Below are positions 41,770-49,627 of a stretch of 64,000 nt of DNA, piece after piece; position 1 is the stretch's first letter, and each line of letters opens with the position of its first letter. The notes beneath the pieces are model-generated. The model was given only the letters and a program-made list of their open reading frames with translations, did no database searches and was not told the origin of the DNA. Position numbers and translations under genes: made by a program. This DNA comes from Rhodococcus rhodnii (GTDB taxonomy: Bacteria > Actinomycetota > Actinomycetes > Mycobacteriales > Pseudonocardiaceae): positions 1 to 64,000 of the forward strand of contig JOAA01000005.1 in NCBI GenBank assembly GCA_000720375.1. Reading direction: 5' to 3'.

Positions 41770-42144
41770 ATGACGCACTGGTCCGGCCGAACCGCTTCGG
41801 CCAGCTTTGACAGAATCAACTCTTCGACAGAAAAAGAAGTACCAGAAGGGCCCGACTTCGTCCGTATTCAACGGAGCAAGGAATTCACCGAACTGCGATC
41901 CGGAGTGCGCCGGTTCGTGTTCCCGGTGACCCTGCTGTTCTTCGGGTGGTACCTCGGATTCGTCGTGCTCGCCGCGTACTTCGGCGAGTTCATGTCCCAC
42001 CGGCTGGTCGGCTTCATCAACGTCGGGCTCGTGCTCGGCGTGCTGCAGTTCGTCAGCACGCTGCTGATCACCCTGTGGTACCGGCGCTTCGCCAAGCGCC
42101 GGATCGATCCGAAGGTCGCGGCGTTGCGAGAGGCTCATTCATGA
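41770..42144 (+). CDS. DUF485 small membrane protein
   Basis: 124-residue DUF485 protein with two membrane helices (FVFPVTLLFFGWYLGFVVLAAYF and INVGLVLGVLQFVSTLLITLWY). DUF485 genes are almost always paired with an acetate-type sodium symporter, as here. ATG 41770 is preferred: it has a GGAAGG Shine-Dalgarno and lies downstream of the predicted start site near 41742, whereas the frame's upstream start at 41683 would precede the promoter. The stop overlaps the symporter ATG (ATGA). Confidence 0.88.
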   Translation: MTHWSGRTASASFDRINSSTEKEVPEGPDFVRIQRSKEFTELRSGVRRFVFPVTLLFFGWYLGFVVLAAYFGEFMSHRLVGFINVGLVLGVLQFVSTLLITLWYRRFAKRRIDPKVAALREAHS

Positions 42145-43715
42145 CCACCGATGTCGGCAGTCCGGTGCTCAACATGGCCGTGTTCGGCCTGTTCGTCCTC
42201 GTGACGCTGGTGATCGTGGCCAACGTCAACCGCAGGCACGCGACTGCGAACGACTACTTCACCGCGGGCGGCGCGTTCGGCGGCGGCAAGAACGGCCTCG
42301 CCCTGTCCGGCGACTTCCTGTCGGCCGCGTCGTTCCTCGGCATCGCCGGGGCGATCGCGATCCACGGCTACGACGGGTTCCTCTACTCCATCGGATTCCT
42401 GGTGGCGTGGCTGGTGAACCTGCTGCTGATCGCCGAACTGGTCCGCAACACCGGCCGGTTCACCATGGGCGACGTGCTCTCGTACCGGATGCGGGCCCGT
42501 CCGGTCCGCGCCGCCGCAGCCACGTCGACCCTCGTGATCTCGTTCTTCTACATGCTCGCGCAGATGGCCGGAGCCGGCGGCGTCGTGGCGTTGCTGCTCG
42601 GTGTGCACGACGGCAAGGGCCAGGCGATCGTGATCACCGTCGTCGGCGTCGTGATGATGCTGTACGTACTGGTCGGCGGGATGCGCGGAACCACGTGGGT
42701 GCAGATCATCAAAGCCGCGATCCTGGTGCTGTGCGTCGCGTTGATGACCGTGTTCCTGCTCGGCAAGTTCGGCTTCAACATCTCCGCGCTGTTGCAGCAG
42801 GCCGCGGCGAACAACGTCAAGGGCGACCGGATTCTCAACCCCGGCGGGATGTTCGGCGAGAACAGCACCAGCAAACTCGACTTCATCTCGCTGGCGCTCG
42901 CGCTGGTGCTCGGCGCCGCCGGCCTGCCACACGTGCTGATGCGCTTCTACACCGTGCCCAATGCCATGCAGGCGCGCCGATCGGTGATCTGGGCGGTCGG
43001 CACGATGACCGTGTTCTACGTGGCGACGTTGATCATCGGGTACGGCGCGTCGGCGTTGGTCGGCTCGGAACGGATTCTGGCCGCGACCGGCGGGGAGAAC
43101 TCCGCGGCGCCGCTGCTGGCGTACGAGATCGGCGGCACGCTCCTGCTTGGCATCGTGGCCGCGGTCGCGTTCGCCACAATCCTTGCTGTGGTCGCGGGGT
43201 TGACGTTGACCGCGTCGGCTTCGTTCGCCCATGACGTGTACGCCAACATCTTCAAGCGCGGCCGGGCCAAGCCTGGTACCGAGGTCCGGGTGGCCAGGCT
43301 GACCGCGGTCGTGGTCGGCGGGCTGGCGATCGTCGGCGGAATCCTTGCCAACGGCCAGAACGTGGCGTTCCTCGTCGGCCTCGCGTTCGCGTTCGCCGCG
43401 TCGGCCAATCTGTCCACTTTGCTCTACTCGTTGTTCTGGAAGCGGTTCAACACCAGCGGAACGCTGTGGGGCATGTACGGCGGTTTGGTGTCGTGTCTCG
43501 CCCTTGTCGCGATCTCGCCGGTCGTCTCGGGCAGCCCGACGTCCATCTTCCCGACCGTGGACTTCGTGTTCTTCCCGTTGAGCAATCCGGGAATCGTGTC
43601 CATCCCGGTCTCGTTCGTCCTCGGTTTCCTCGGCACGGTCCTCAGCCGTGACAAGGGCGACGCGCGCAAGCAGGCCGAGATGGAAGTCCGGTCACTGACC
43701 GGCATCAACCCCTGA
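42141..43715 (+). CDS. actP: Cation/acetate symporter (ActP-like, SSS family)
   Basis: 524-residue sodium/solute symporter with about 13 membrane segments. It takes up acetate or similar short monocarboxylates with Na+. Family signatures: NDYFTAGGAFGGGKNGLALSGDFLSAASFLG near the start, GLPHVLMRFYTVPNAMQARRS, and AVVAGLTLTASASFAHDVYAN. ATG 42141 is coupled to the DUF485 gene. The gene ends the operon; the carried substrate could also be pyruvate or propionate. Confidence 0.88.
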   Translation: MTTDVGSPVLNMAVFGLFVLVTLVIVANVNRRHATANDYFTAGGAFGGGKNGLALSGDFLSAASFLGIAGAIAIHGYDGFLYSIGFLVAWLVNLLLIAELVRNTGRFTMGDVLSYRMRARPVRAAAATSTLVISFFYMLAQMAGAGGVVALLLGVHDGKGQAIVITVVGVVMMLYVLVGGMRGTTWVQIIKAAILVLCVALMTVFLLGKFGFNISALLQQAAANNVKGDRILNPGGMFGENSTSKLDFISLALALVLGAAGLPHVLMRFYTVPNAMQARRSVIWAVGTMTVFYVATLIIGYGASALVGSERILAATGGENSAAPLLAYEIGGTLLLGIVAAVAFATILAVVAGLTLTASASFAHDVYANIFKRGRAKPGTEVRVARLTAVVVGGLAIVGGILANGQNVAFLVGLAFAFAASANLSTLLYSLFWKRFNTSGTLWGMYGGLVSCLALVAISPVVSGSPTSIFPTVDFVFFPLSNPGIVSIPVSFVLGFLGTVLSRDKGDARKQAEMEVRSLTGINP

Positions 43716-43785
43716 CGGGCAAAGCCGGCATCCCAGTCGATGGACACCCGTTGACCTTGTGGTTGCCGGTTTACATGCTCGAACC

Positions 43786-44256
43786 ATGACGGTCGTAGGT
43801 GTGTTGGTCGGCAACCCGAAGCCGACATCACGGACATTGCAGGCCGCGCTGGCGATCCGTGCCGCGTTGGGCGGCACGGAAGGGCCCGTGATCGACCTTG
43901 GTGAATTCGCCACTGAGCTGTTCGACTACACCAGTGTCCGGGTGGAACGGGCGATCGAAGAAGTACGGAACGTCGACGTGCTGGTGGTGGCTTCGCCGAC
44001 GTACAAGGCGACGTACACGGGTCTGTTGAAGGCGTTCCTCGACCGGTTCGGTGCCGGATCGCTGCGCGGGAAAACGGCGGTTCCGTTGCTGGTGGCCGCG
44101 AGCGACCGGCACGCGCTGGCCGTCGAGGTGCACCTCAAACCGGTGCTCGTGGAGATCGGTCTGAGCGTTCCTGGGCCTGGCTTGTTCCTCAACGAGTCAG
44201 TGTTCGCAACCGGGCTTGACGAGGCCGTGGCCGCGCTGCTCAAGGACGCTCAATGA
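43786..44256 (+). CDS. NAD(P)H-dependent FMN reductase (SsuE-like)
   Basis: 156-residue flavodoxin-fold reductase. The phosphate-binding start VGVLVGNPKPTSRTLQAA and VVASPTYKATYTGLLKAFLDRF closely match SsuE/MsuE-type FMN reductases, which supply reduced flavin to partner monooxygenases. No two-component monooxygenase lies beside it, only another flavin reductase-like gene overlapping by ATGA. ATG 43786 is chosen over a GTG-type start nine codons upstream because homology begins at MTVVGVLVGNP. Ribosome-binding site is weak. Confidence 0.85.
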   Translation: MTVVGVLVGNPKPTSRTLQAALAIRAALGGTEGPVIDLGEFATELFDYTSVRVERAIEEVRNVDVLVVASPTYKATYTGLLKAFLDRFGAGSLRGKTAVPLLVAASDRHALAVEVHLKPVLVEIGLSVPGPGLFLNESVFATGLDEAVAALLKDAQ

Positions 44257-44711
44257 GCGAAGAGCTCCGTCTTGCGCTGCGACAACATCCGGCTGCCGTC
44301 ACGATCATCACGGCCCCGGGACCGGTCGGGTTGACGGTCAGTTCGTTCGGGTCGGTCTCGATGGATCCGCCGTTGGTCGGGTTCTGGATCGGCACGGGCG
44401 CGTCAGCCTTCGAGGCTTTGACGAGTGCCGGCAGTTTCGGCGTGCACCTGTTGCACGCTGACCACACCGATCTCGCGGACCTGTTCGCTCGCACGAACGC
44501 GGACCGGTTCGGCTCGGGCACCCGCTGGGAGTCCGATATGGACGGTGTACCGCATCTGCTCGACGCACCCGTCCGGTTACGGTGCCGGACCGTGCAACGG
44601 CTCGCGGTAGGTGATCACGTCGGCGTGATCGGCGAACCGTTGGACATCGTCCACCTCGCGGAAACCCAGCCGCTGCTGCGGTTCCGGGGCCGGTACACCT
44701 CAGTGGCCTAG
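44253..44711 (+). CDS. Flavin reductase-like domain protein
   Basis: 152-residue split-barrel flavin reductase (HpaC/RutF-like). Conserved: LRQHPAAVTIITAPGPVGLTVSSFGSVSMDPPLVGFWI and ADLFARTNADRFG, with FRGRYTSV at the end. It would reduce free FMN or FAD with NAD(P)H. The ATG overlaps the stop of the SsuE-like gene, so the two reductases are co-translated. The cytochrome P450 gene begins 53 bp downstream with its own promoter. Confidence 0.85.
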   Translation: MSEELRLALRQHPAAVTIITAPGPVGLTVSSFGSVSMDPPLVGFWIGTGASAFEALTSAGSFGVHLLHADHTDLADLFARTNADRFGSGTRWESDMDGVPHLLDAPVRLRCRTVQRLAVGDHVGVIGEPLDIVHLAETQPLLRFRGRYTSVA

Positions 44712-44752
44712 GCACCTCCCGAAAGGGCGAGCCACCTGCGGACGTCCGCGAA

Positions 44753-44764
44753 TAAAATCAACAT
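44753..44764 (+). promoter_or_regulatory. Probable leaderless promoter of the P450 gene
   Basis: TAAAAT at 44753-44758 lies six bases before ATG 44765 with no Shine-Dalgarno, the usual geometry of a leaderless actinobacterial transcript. Confidence 0.5.
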
Positions 44765-46066
44765 ATGGTGAATCAGCTGGTCGCGGCGTCCAGGTTCCTT
44801 CGCCACGGGTTCGACGGCATGCTCGCCAACTACCGGCATTACGGACCGGTCCTCACCATCGGGCCGTACACCTACCTGCTCGGACCGGACGCGAACAAGT
44901 TCGTGTTCGCCAATCCCCAGCTGTTCAGTTGGAGCAAGGCGTTCTCCTTCCTCAAGCCCGCTGTCGGCGAGACGTCGATGATCGTCAGCGACGGCGCCGA
45001 GCACAAACGCCGGCGTGGCCTCGTTCAGCCCGCGTTCCACCACCGGCACGTCAACGGATACCTGGCGGCCCTGGCCAAGGACGCGGACGCGTTGATCGAC
45101 AGCTGGCAGGACGGCCAACGGGTCGACCTCGATCTCCAGTTCCGCCGGGTGTTGCGCCGGATGAGCGTGCGCTCACTGTTCGGCGATCGCATCGGCGAAC
45201 AGGCCGACCAGTTCGGCGACCAACTCGCGGCGGTGATCGGCCTGGTCGAGGACCAGCCCTTGCTCGTCGACGCGCACCGGACGTTGCGCACGCGCAGGTT
45301 CCGCCGTGCGCTGGCCGGCAAACAGGCCGTCGATCGGCAGATCATGGCCGAGATCGCCCGGGTGCGCGCCGGTTCGGCGGACAGCGGTGTGCTGGCGAAG
45401 ATGACCAACGCGCGCGACGAGGACGGCGCGGTGCTGTCCGACATCGAGATCCGGGACCAGGCCGTCGGGCTGATCGCGGCTGGGTTTTCGGCTGTCAGCA
45501 GTGCGATGACGTGGATCGTTCACTCGTTAATGGACAATGCGGGCGAATGGGAACTTGCCCGCGAGGAGGTCGCGCGGGTGCTCGGCGACCGCCCGCCCGG
45601 CGGCGAGGACCTGCACCGGCTGGTCCGAGTGCACGGTGTCGTACAGGAAACGCTGCGCCTGCGGCCGCCGACGGCGATCAGCGTCCGGGTCCCGACCGAG
45701 GATTTCACCTACGCGGGCAAGCGGATCCGCGCCGGGCGGCAGGTGTTCTACAGCCCGTACGTCACTCACCGGCTGGAGGAGATCTGGCCGGAGCCGGAAC
45801 GGTTCATGCCGGAACGTTGGGATCCGGCGCATTCCGCGTACCGCAAACCGGGGCCGCACGAGTTCCTGCCGTTCGGCGGCGGACCGCACCGGTGCGTCGG
45901 CTCGACACTGGCCGTCAGCGAGCTCACGGTGCTGCTGACCAGGCTGCTGGCCCGGGTGGACTTGGAGCTTGAGCCTGGTTCGGCGGTGCCGACCAAGAGC
46001 GTCCCGATCAGGCCGAAAGGCGGGTTGCGAGGTCGAGTGATCAGGCACACCGTCTCGATCGCATAA
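44765..46066 (+). CDS. Cytochrome P450
   Basis: 433-residue soluble P450. The heme-binding motif FGGGPHRCVGS has Cys377, the ExxR pair is ETLR, and the meander FMPERWDP is present. The I-helix segment is LIAAGFSAVSSAMTW: the usual A/G-G-x-(D/E)-T pair is replaced by Ser242-Ala243, so both members of the acid-alcohol proton relay are missing. Such P450s can still work with modified proton delivery or peroxide, or catalyse non-monooxygenase reactions. It precedes a polyamine biosynthetic pair by 44 bp, suggesting but not proving a shared pathway. No ferredoxin gene is adjacent. Confidence 0.9.
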   Translation: MVNQLVAASRFLRHGFDGMLANYRHYGPVLTIGPYTYLLGPDANKFVFANPQLFSWSKAFSFLKPAVGETSMIVSDGAEHKRRRGLVQPAFHHRHVNGYLAALAKDADALIDSWQDGQRVDLDLQFRRVLRRMSVRSLFGDRIGEQADQFGDQLAAVIGLVEDQPLLVDAHRTLRTRRFRRALAGKQAVDRQIMAEIARVRAGSADSGVLAKMTNARDEDGAVLSDIEIRDQAVGLIAAGFSAVSSAMTWIVHSLMDNAGEWELAREEVARVLGDRPPGGEDLHRLVRVHGVVQETLRLRPPTAISVRVPTEDFTYAGKRIRAGRQVFYSPYVTHRLEEIWPEPERFMPERWDPAHSAYRKPGPHEFLPFGGGPHRCVGSTLAVSELTVLLTRLLARVDLELEPGSAVPTKSVPIRPKGGLRGRVIRHTVSIA

Positions 46067-46110
46067 GTGGATTTCGTCGCGGGGCAGGGCTGGACTTATG
46101 CTTCCCGGCT

Positions 46111-47655
46111 GTGATCGACGCCCTCCCGCAGGCGCCGGAGCGCATCAGAGCGTTCCTGGACGACCGCAGGCCACCAACCCCGTGTCTCGTGATCGACCTC
46201 GACACGGTGCGGGAAAGCCATACCAGGCTGCGGGAAGCACTCCCGGAAGCGAGGATGTACTACGCCGTCAAGGCGAACCCGGCACCGGAGATCATCAGGC
46301 TGCTGGCGGCCGCGGGCTGTGGCTTCGACGTCGCCGGCCGCGAGGAGATCGAGCTGTGCCTCGCCCAGGGTGCGCGGCCGGAGCTGATCTCGTACGGCAA
46401 CCCGATCAAGAAAGCACGGGACATCGCGTACGCCCACCGGGTCGGCGTGCGCCGGTTCACCTTCGACAGCGAAGCCGATCTGGAGACCATCGCGACCTTC
46501 GCGCCGGGCGCCACCGTCTGGTGCCGGATTCTCGTGGACAGCAGGGGCTCTCAGACGCCGTTCGGCCACAAGTTCGGGTGCGCGCCCGACATGGCAGCGC
46601 GCTTGCTCGTCAGGGCCGCCGCACTGGGGCTTGATCCTGAAGGCGTGGCGTTCCACGTCGGCTCGCAGCACTTGGATCCGGCGGCGTGGGAGCCGTGGAT
46701 CGCCGCCGCCGGCCGTGTCACGCGTACCGTCGCCGCACAGGGAATCACGCTGCGAGGCTTGAACATCGGCGGCGGCTTCCCTGGCCGGTACCTGATCGAC
46801 CCGCCGCCGTTGACGGACTACGCGGACACGATCCGCGCGGCGATTGCCACGCATTTCGACCATCCCGTGGAGCTCGCCATCGAGCCGGGCCGGGTGCTCG
46901 TGGCCGAGGCCGGGATGATCCGCAGCGAGGTCGTGCTGGTGTCACGCAAGTCCGACACCGACCAGAAGCGCTGGGTGTACCTGGACATCGGGCGCTACGG
47001 CGGAATGGCCGAGACCGAGAACGAGGCGATCGCGTACCGCCTGCAGACCGCACAGGACCACGAGCCGACCGGTCCGGTCGTCATCGCCGGACCTTCGTGC
47101 GACGGCGATGACGTGCTCTACCAACGGACTCCGTACGAGCTGCCGTTGTCGCTGCGCGCAGGCGACTACGTCGACATCATGAGCACGGGCGCCTACACGC
47201 AGAGCTACTCTTCGGTGGCGTTCAACGGGTTCCCGCCGCTGCGGACGTACTTCGTCGGTGGCGCACCGCTTTCCGCTGCCATGGACGACGCTTCGGAGGT
47301 TGGCGAATTCGCGGGGCGGCACGTGCTCGCGGAGTTCGAGGGGGTGTCGGCCGAATTGCTCGACGACGCCCAGTTCCTGTGCGAGAGCTTGGAACGTGCG
47401 CTGGACAAGGCGGGCGCGACCGTGTGCGACATGTCGTTCAAGCAGTTCGAGCCGCAGGGCGTGACCGTGCTGGCGCTGCTGTCGGAGTCGCACGCGTCCA
47501 TCCACTCGTACCCGGAACGTGGTGCGGTGTTCATCGATGTGTTCACCTGCGGCCGGGTCGCCGACCCTGAGCTCGCGGTGAACCTGTTGCGGGACATGCT
47601 CGACCCGGGCGTGTCCAGGATCAGTGTCGTCCACAGAGGACAGGAGAACCGGTGA
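46111..47655 (+). CDS. Fused PLP ornithine-type decarboxylase and S-adenosylmethionine decarboxylase
   Basis: 514-residue bifunctional-looking protein. Residues ~1-395 are a fold-III PLP decarboxylase (ODC/DAPDC group): PLP lysine K54 in YYAVKANP, glycine-rich LNIGGGFPG, and GPSCDGDD with catalytic Cys330-Asp331. Residues ~400-514 are a prokaryotic SpeH/SpeD-type AdoMet decarboxylase: LLSESHASIHSYPE and DVFTCG. Ser460 (pyruvoyl after Glu459-Ser460 cleavage), His465 and Cys480 have exactly the spacing of S63, H68 and C83 in Thermotoga AdoMetDC. One chain would supply putrescine and the aminopropyl donor. GTG start with a TATGCT box 8 bp upstream, possibly leaderless; GTGA overlap to the synthase gene. 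Confidence 0.88.
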   Translation: MIDALPQAPERIRAFLDDRRPPTPCLVIDLDTVRESHTRLREALPEARMYYAVKANPAPEIIRLLAAAGCGFDVAGREEIELCLAQGARPELISYGNPIKKARDIAYAHRVGVRRFTFDSEADLETIATFAPGATVWCRILVDSRGSQTPFGHKFGCAPDMAARLLVRAAALGLDPEGVAFHVGSQHLDPAAWEPWIAAAGRVTRTVAAQGITLRGLNIGGGFPGRYLIDPPPLTDYADTIRAAIATHFDHPVELAIEPGRVLVAEAGMIRSEVVLVSRKSDTDQKRWVYLDIGRYGGMAETENEAIAYRLQTAQDHEPTGPVVIAGPSCDGDDVLYQRTPYELPLSLRAGDYVDIMSTGAYTQSYSSVAFNGFPPLRTYFVGGAPLSAAMDDASEVGEFAGRHVLAEFEGVSAELLDDAQFLCESLERALDKAGATVCDMSFKQFEPQGVTVLALLSESHASIHSYPERGAVFIDVFTCGRVADPELAVNLLRDMLDPGVSRISVVHRGQENR

Positions 47656-48488
47656 GGATCGAGGAGCCGGTCGGTGCCGGGCTGACCCGTGTGTGGCAGG
47701 TCGACGAGGTGATCGTCGACACCAAGACGGAGTTTCAGCACCTGGTGATCGGCAGGACCGCGCAGGGCGTTTCGTTGTTCTGCGACAACGAACGGCAGAG
47801 CACGGACTTCAGCCAGCTCGTCTACCACGAGGCGCTGATGGTGCCCGCCTTCCTGCTCGCCGCGCAGGTCGACCGCGTGCTCATCGTGGGGTCCAGCGAG
47901 GGCGTCGCGAGCCAGATGGCCGTCGAAGCAGGCGCCACGGTGGTCGACCACGTCGATATCGACACCGAGGCCGTCAAGCTGTGCGCTGAGCACCTGCCGT
48001 ACGGCTACACGCTCTCCGAGCTCGCTGCGGCAGAGAAGGGCGACGGCCCCGTCCGCGTCATGTACGCCGACGGGTTCGAGTACATCCGTACCACTGACCA
48101 GCGCTACGACATCGTGGTCGTCGACCTACCCGACGAACAGGACGACCACGACGCCCAGCAGAACAGGCTGTACGGCGCCGAGTTCCTGTCAATGTGCAAG
48201 AACCTGCTCACGCCCGGTGGCGTGGTCGCCTACCAGGGCGGCTGCCCGACGCTGTGGCGCAACGCGACGCTGGTCAAATGCTGGCGCCGGTTCGAGCAGG
48301 TCTTTCCGGCCCCGGTGTACTTCGGCTCGGACGAGCACGAGTGGGCGTTCTTCTTCGGCACTGCTCAGGAAGAAGCGGTGGCGACAATGGTCTCCCGGCT
48401 GCCGTCGCTGAAGTACCGCCCGAAGACCATCGACGCACTCACCCTGCAAGGCTCGACGGTGCCGCCGGTCAGCCTGCGCCCAGCTTGA
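47652..48488 (+). CDS. speE: Spermidine synthase-like aminopropyltransferase (diverged)
   Basis: 278-residue protein with the spermidine synthase layout: an N-terminal beta domain (FQHLVIGRTAQGVSLFCDNERQSTDFSQLVYHEALMVPAFL), then a Rossmann fold. Key motifs are altered: the usual GGGDG is GSSEG (VLIVGSSEGVAS), and the DSxDP catalytic loop is DLPDEQDD, keeping an Asp. HVDIDTEAV binds the decarboxylated-AdoMet ribose. The product could be spermidine or another aminopropylated amine. The GTG start overlaps the stop of the fused decarboxylase, so the two genes form a complete ornithine-to-triamine pathway. Confidence 0.82.
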   Translation: MRIEEPVGAGLTRVWQVDEVIVDTKTEFQHLVIGRTAQGVSLFCDNERQSTDFSQLVYHEALMVPAFLLAAQVDRVLIVGSSEGVASQMAVEAGATVVDHVDIDTEAVKLCAEHLPYGYTLSELAAAEKGDGPVRVMYADGFEYIRTTDQRYDIVVVDLPDEQDDHDAQQNRLYGAEFLSMCKNLLTPGGVVAYQGGCPTLWRNATLVKCWRRFEQVFPAPVYFGSDEHEWAFFFGTAQEEAVATMVSRLPSLKYRPKTIDALTLQGSTVPPVSLRPA

Positions 48489-48845
48489 TCAACTCAGCTC
48501 CTTGGTGACCCGGCGCTCGGCGACGAACGACACGAACGGGATCATCCCGGCGAGCAGGATCAGCCCGGTCCTGACGATCGGCCAGCGGGCCTTGAGGCCG
48601 AGGTCGACCGTCAGGACCAGGTAGATCACGTACAGGAAGCCGTGCACCGGCCCGACGATCCGGCTGTACTGCGGCTGGTCGAACCCGTAGTTCATGATCA
48701 TCGCGCCGACCAGGGCAAGCAGGCCGACGCCGACGATGTAGGCGAGCACGCGGTACCGGGCCAGCGCACCCTTCAGACCGGGGGCAGCGGCGTCCCGGGC
48801 CGGGCTCTCCTCGTTGGTGGCGACGGGTGGTTCAGGGGCGGTCAT
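48489..48845 (-). CDS. DUF3817 integral membrane protein
   Basis: 118-residue actinobacterial membrane protein with a polar N-terminus and three hydrophobic segments: RVLAYIVGVGLLALVGAMIMNYGF, HGFLYVIYLVLTVDLGL and TGLILLAGMIPFVSFVAE. The motif IVGPVHGFLYVIYL is diagnostic of DUF3817. Function unknown. The stop abuts the speE stop directly (TGATCA). The start overlaps the upstream small membrane gene by ATGA. Confidence 0.85.
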   Translation of the reverse strand: MTAPEPPVATNEESPARDAAAPGLKGALARYRVLAYIVGVGLLALVGAMIMNYGFDQPQYSRIVGPVHGFLYVIYLVLTVDLGLKARWPIVRTGLILLAGMIPFVSFVAERRVTKELS

Positions 48846-49213
48846 GGGTGTTCCTTCGCGTTCAACTCGGCCAGGTATTTGTTGTACGCGGCCAGCTCGT
48901 CATCCGGCTCCGGCTCGGGGCCGGCCACCTGCGGGGGCCTCGGCGTGGGCACTGTCCTGGGAGGCTCGGCGGGTCCCGCCCCGGCCCGCTCCTGGTCCTC
49001 CCGCTGCCGCAGCCGCCGAATCCGCCACACCATGAATGCCGGGAACAGCCCGAACAACGGCCACTGCAGGACGTAGCCGAGGTTCTGCCACGACCCGCTG
49101 GCCGATTCGTACCGGTTCCACTGCCACCACGCCAACAGGCACGCACCGGCCAGGCTGACCACGCAGACCACCACGATCGCCAGCCTGCGCAGCATCACCC
49201 GGTCATCGCGCAC
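48842..49213 (-). CDS. Small conserved actinobacterial membrane protein
   Basis: 123 residues with two hydrophobic segments near the N-terminus (LAIVVVCVVSLAGACLLAWW and WPLFGLFPAFMVWRI) and a proline/glutamate-rich cytoplasmic tail ending DELAAYNKYLAELNAKEHP. The WQWNRYESASGSWQNLGYVLQWPLFG block looks conserved in actinomycete homologues that accompany DUF3817 genes. No function known. A later start at Met7 (49195) is possible. The first codons are repeated in inverted orientation 200 bp upstream. Confidence 0.75.
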   Translation of the reverse strand: MRDDRVMLRRLAIVVVCVVSLAGACLLAWWQWNRYESASGSWQNLGYVLQWPLFGLFPAFMVWRIRRLRQREDQERAGAGPAEPPRTVPTPRPPQVAGPEPEPDDELAAYNKYLAELNAKEHP

Positions 49214-49444
49214 GCCTCGACGCTAACATCCCCACCCTGAGTGACTGCCATCACCAAGGAATGAGACGAGATCGCCCGAGTCGCCGCCAAGCGGGAATAG
49301 TCGCTACGATCTCGTCCGTTCTCATGGGTTGTTGACAAAAGCGTGTACGTTGCCTGTCTCAGCGCAACGTTCAAGAAGGCGAGTTGACGTGGCGGCAAGC
49401 CCGACGACCGGGTGATGCTGCGCAGGCTGGCGATCGTGGTGGTC
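49166..49444. repeat. 39-bp perfect inverted repeat copying a gene start
   Basis: 49166-49204 and 49406-49444 are identical in inverted orientation, 39 of 39 bases, separated by 201 bp. The sequence covers the first codons (MLRRLAIVVV) of the minus-strand small membrane gene. The second copy supplies the beginning of the plus-strand small ORF at 49412. Confidence 0.85.
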
Positions 49445-49597
49445 GACCTGACCGCATTCCCCTTGGCTCAGTTGCGCTCCGGCACGCCGGCCGCAAGGGT
49501 CGAGGCCGCGCTGAGCTGGGCGAAGGCGTACGCGGGCGGACCGGATGCCACCACGATCCAAGAGCAGAACCAGATGGCACACCCGGCCACTGGTTGA
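49412..49597 (+). CDS. Small ORF, possible precursor peptide for the HExxH enzyme
   Basis: 61-codon ORF ending 30 bp before the HExxH gene. The first ~10 residues (MLRRLAIVVV) come from an inverted copy of the neighbouring membrane gene start. The rest reads DLTAFPLAQLRSG, a charged helix AARVEAALSWAKAYAGG, and a polar tail DATTIQEQNQMAHPATG. The DLTxxPLxxL segment resembles the leader of FxsA-type precursors, but the C-terminal FxSxx is absent. There is no clear Shine-Dalgarno, so the start is uncertain and the ORF may be decayed. Confidence 0.4.
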   Translation: MMLRRLAIVVVDLTAFPLAQLRSGTPAARVEAALSWAKAYAGGPDATTIQEQNQMAHPATG

Positions 49598-49627
49598 CTC
49601 TCCCCGGAGCAGATCGAGGCTCCAGCC

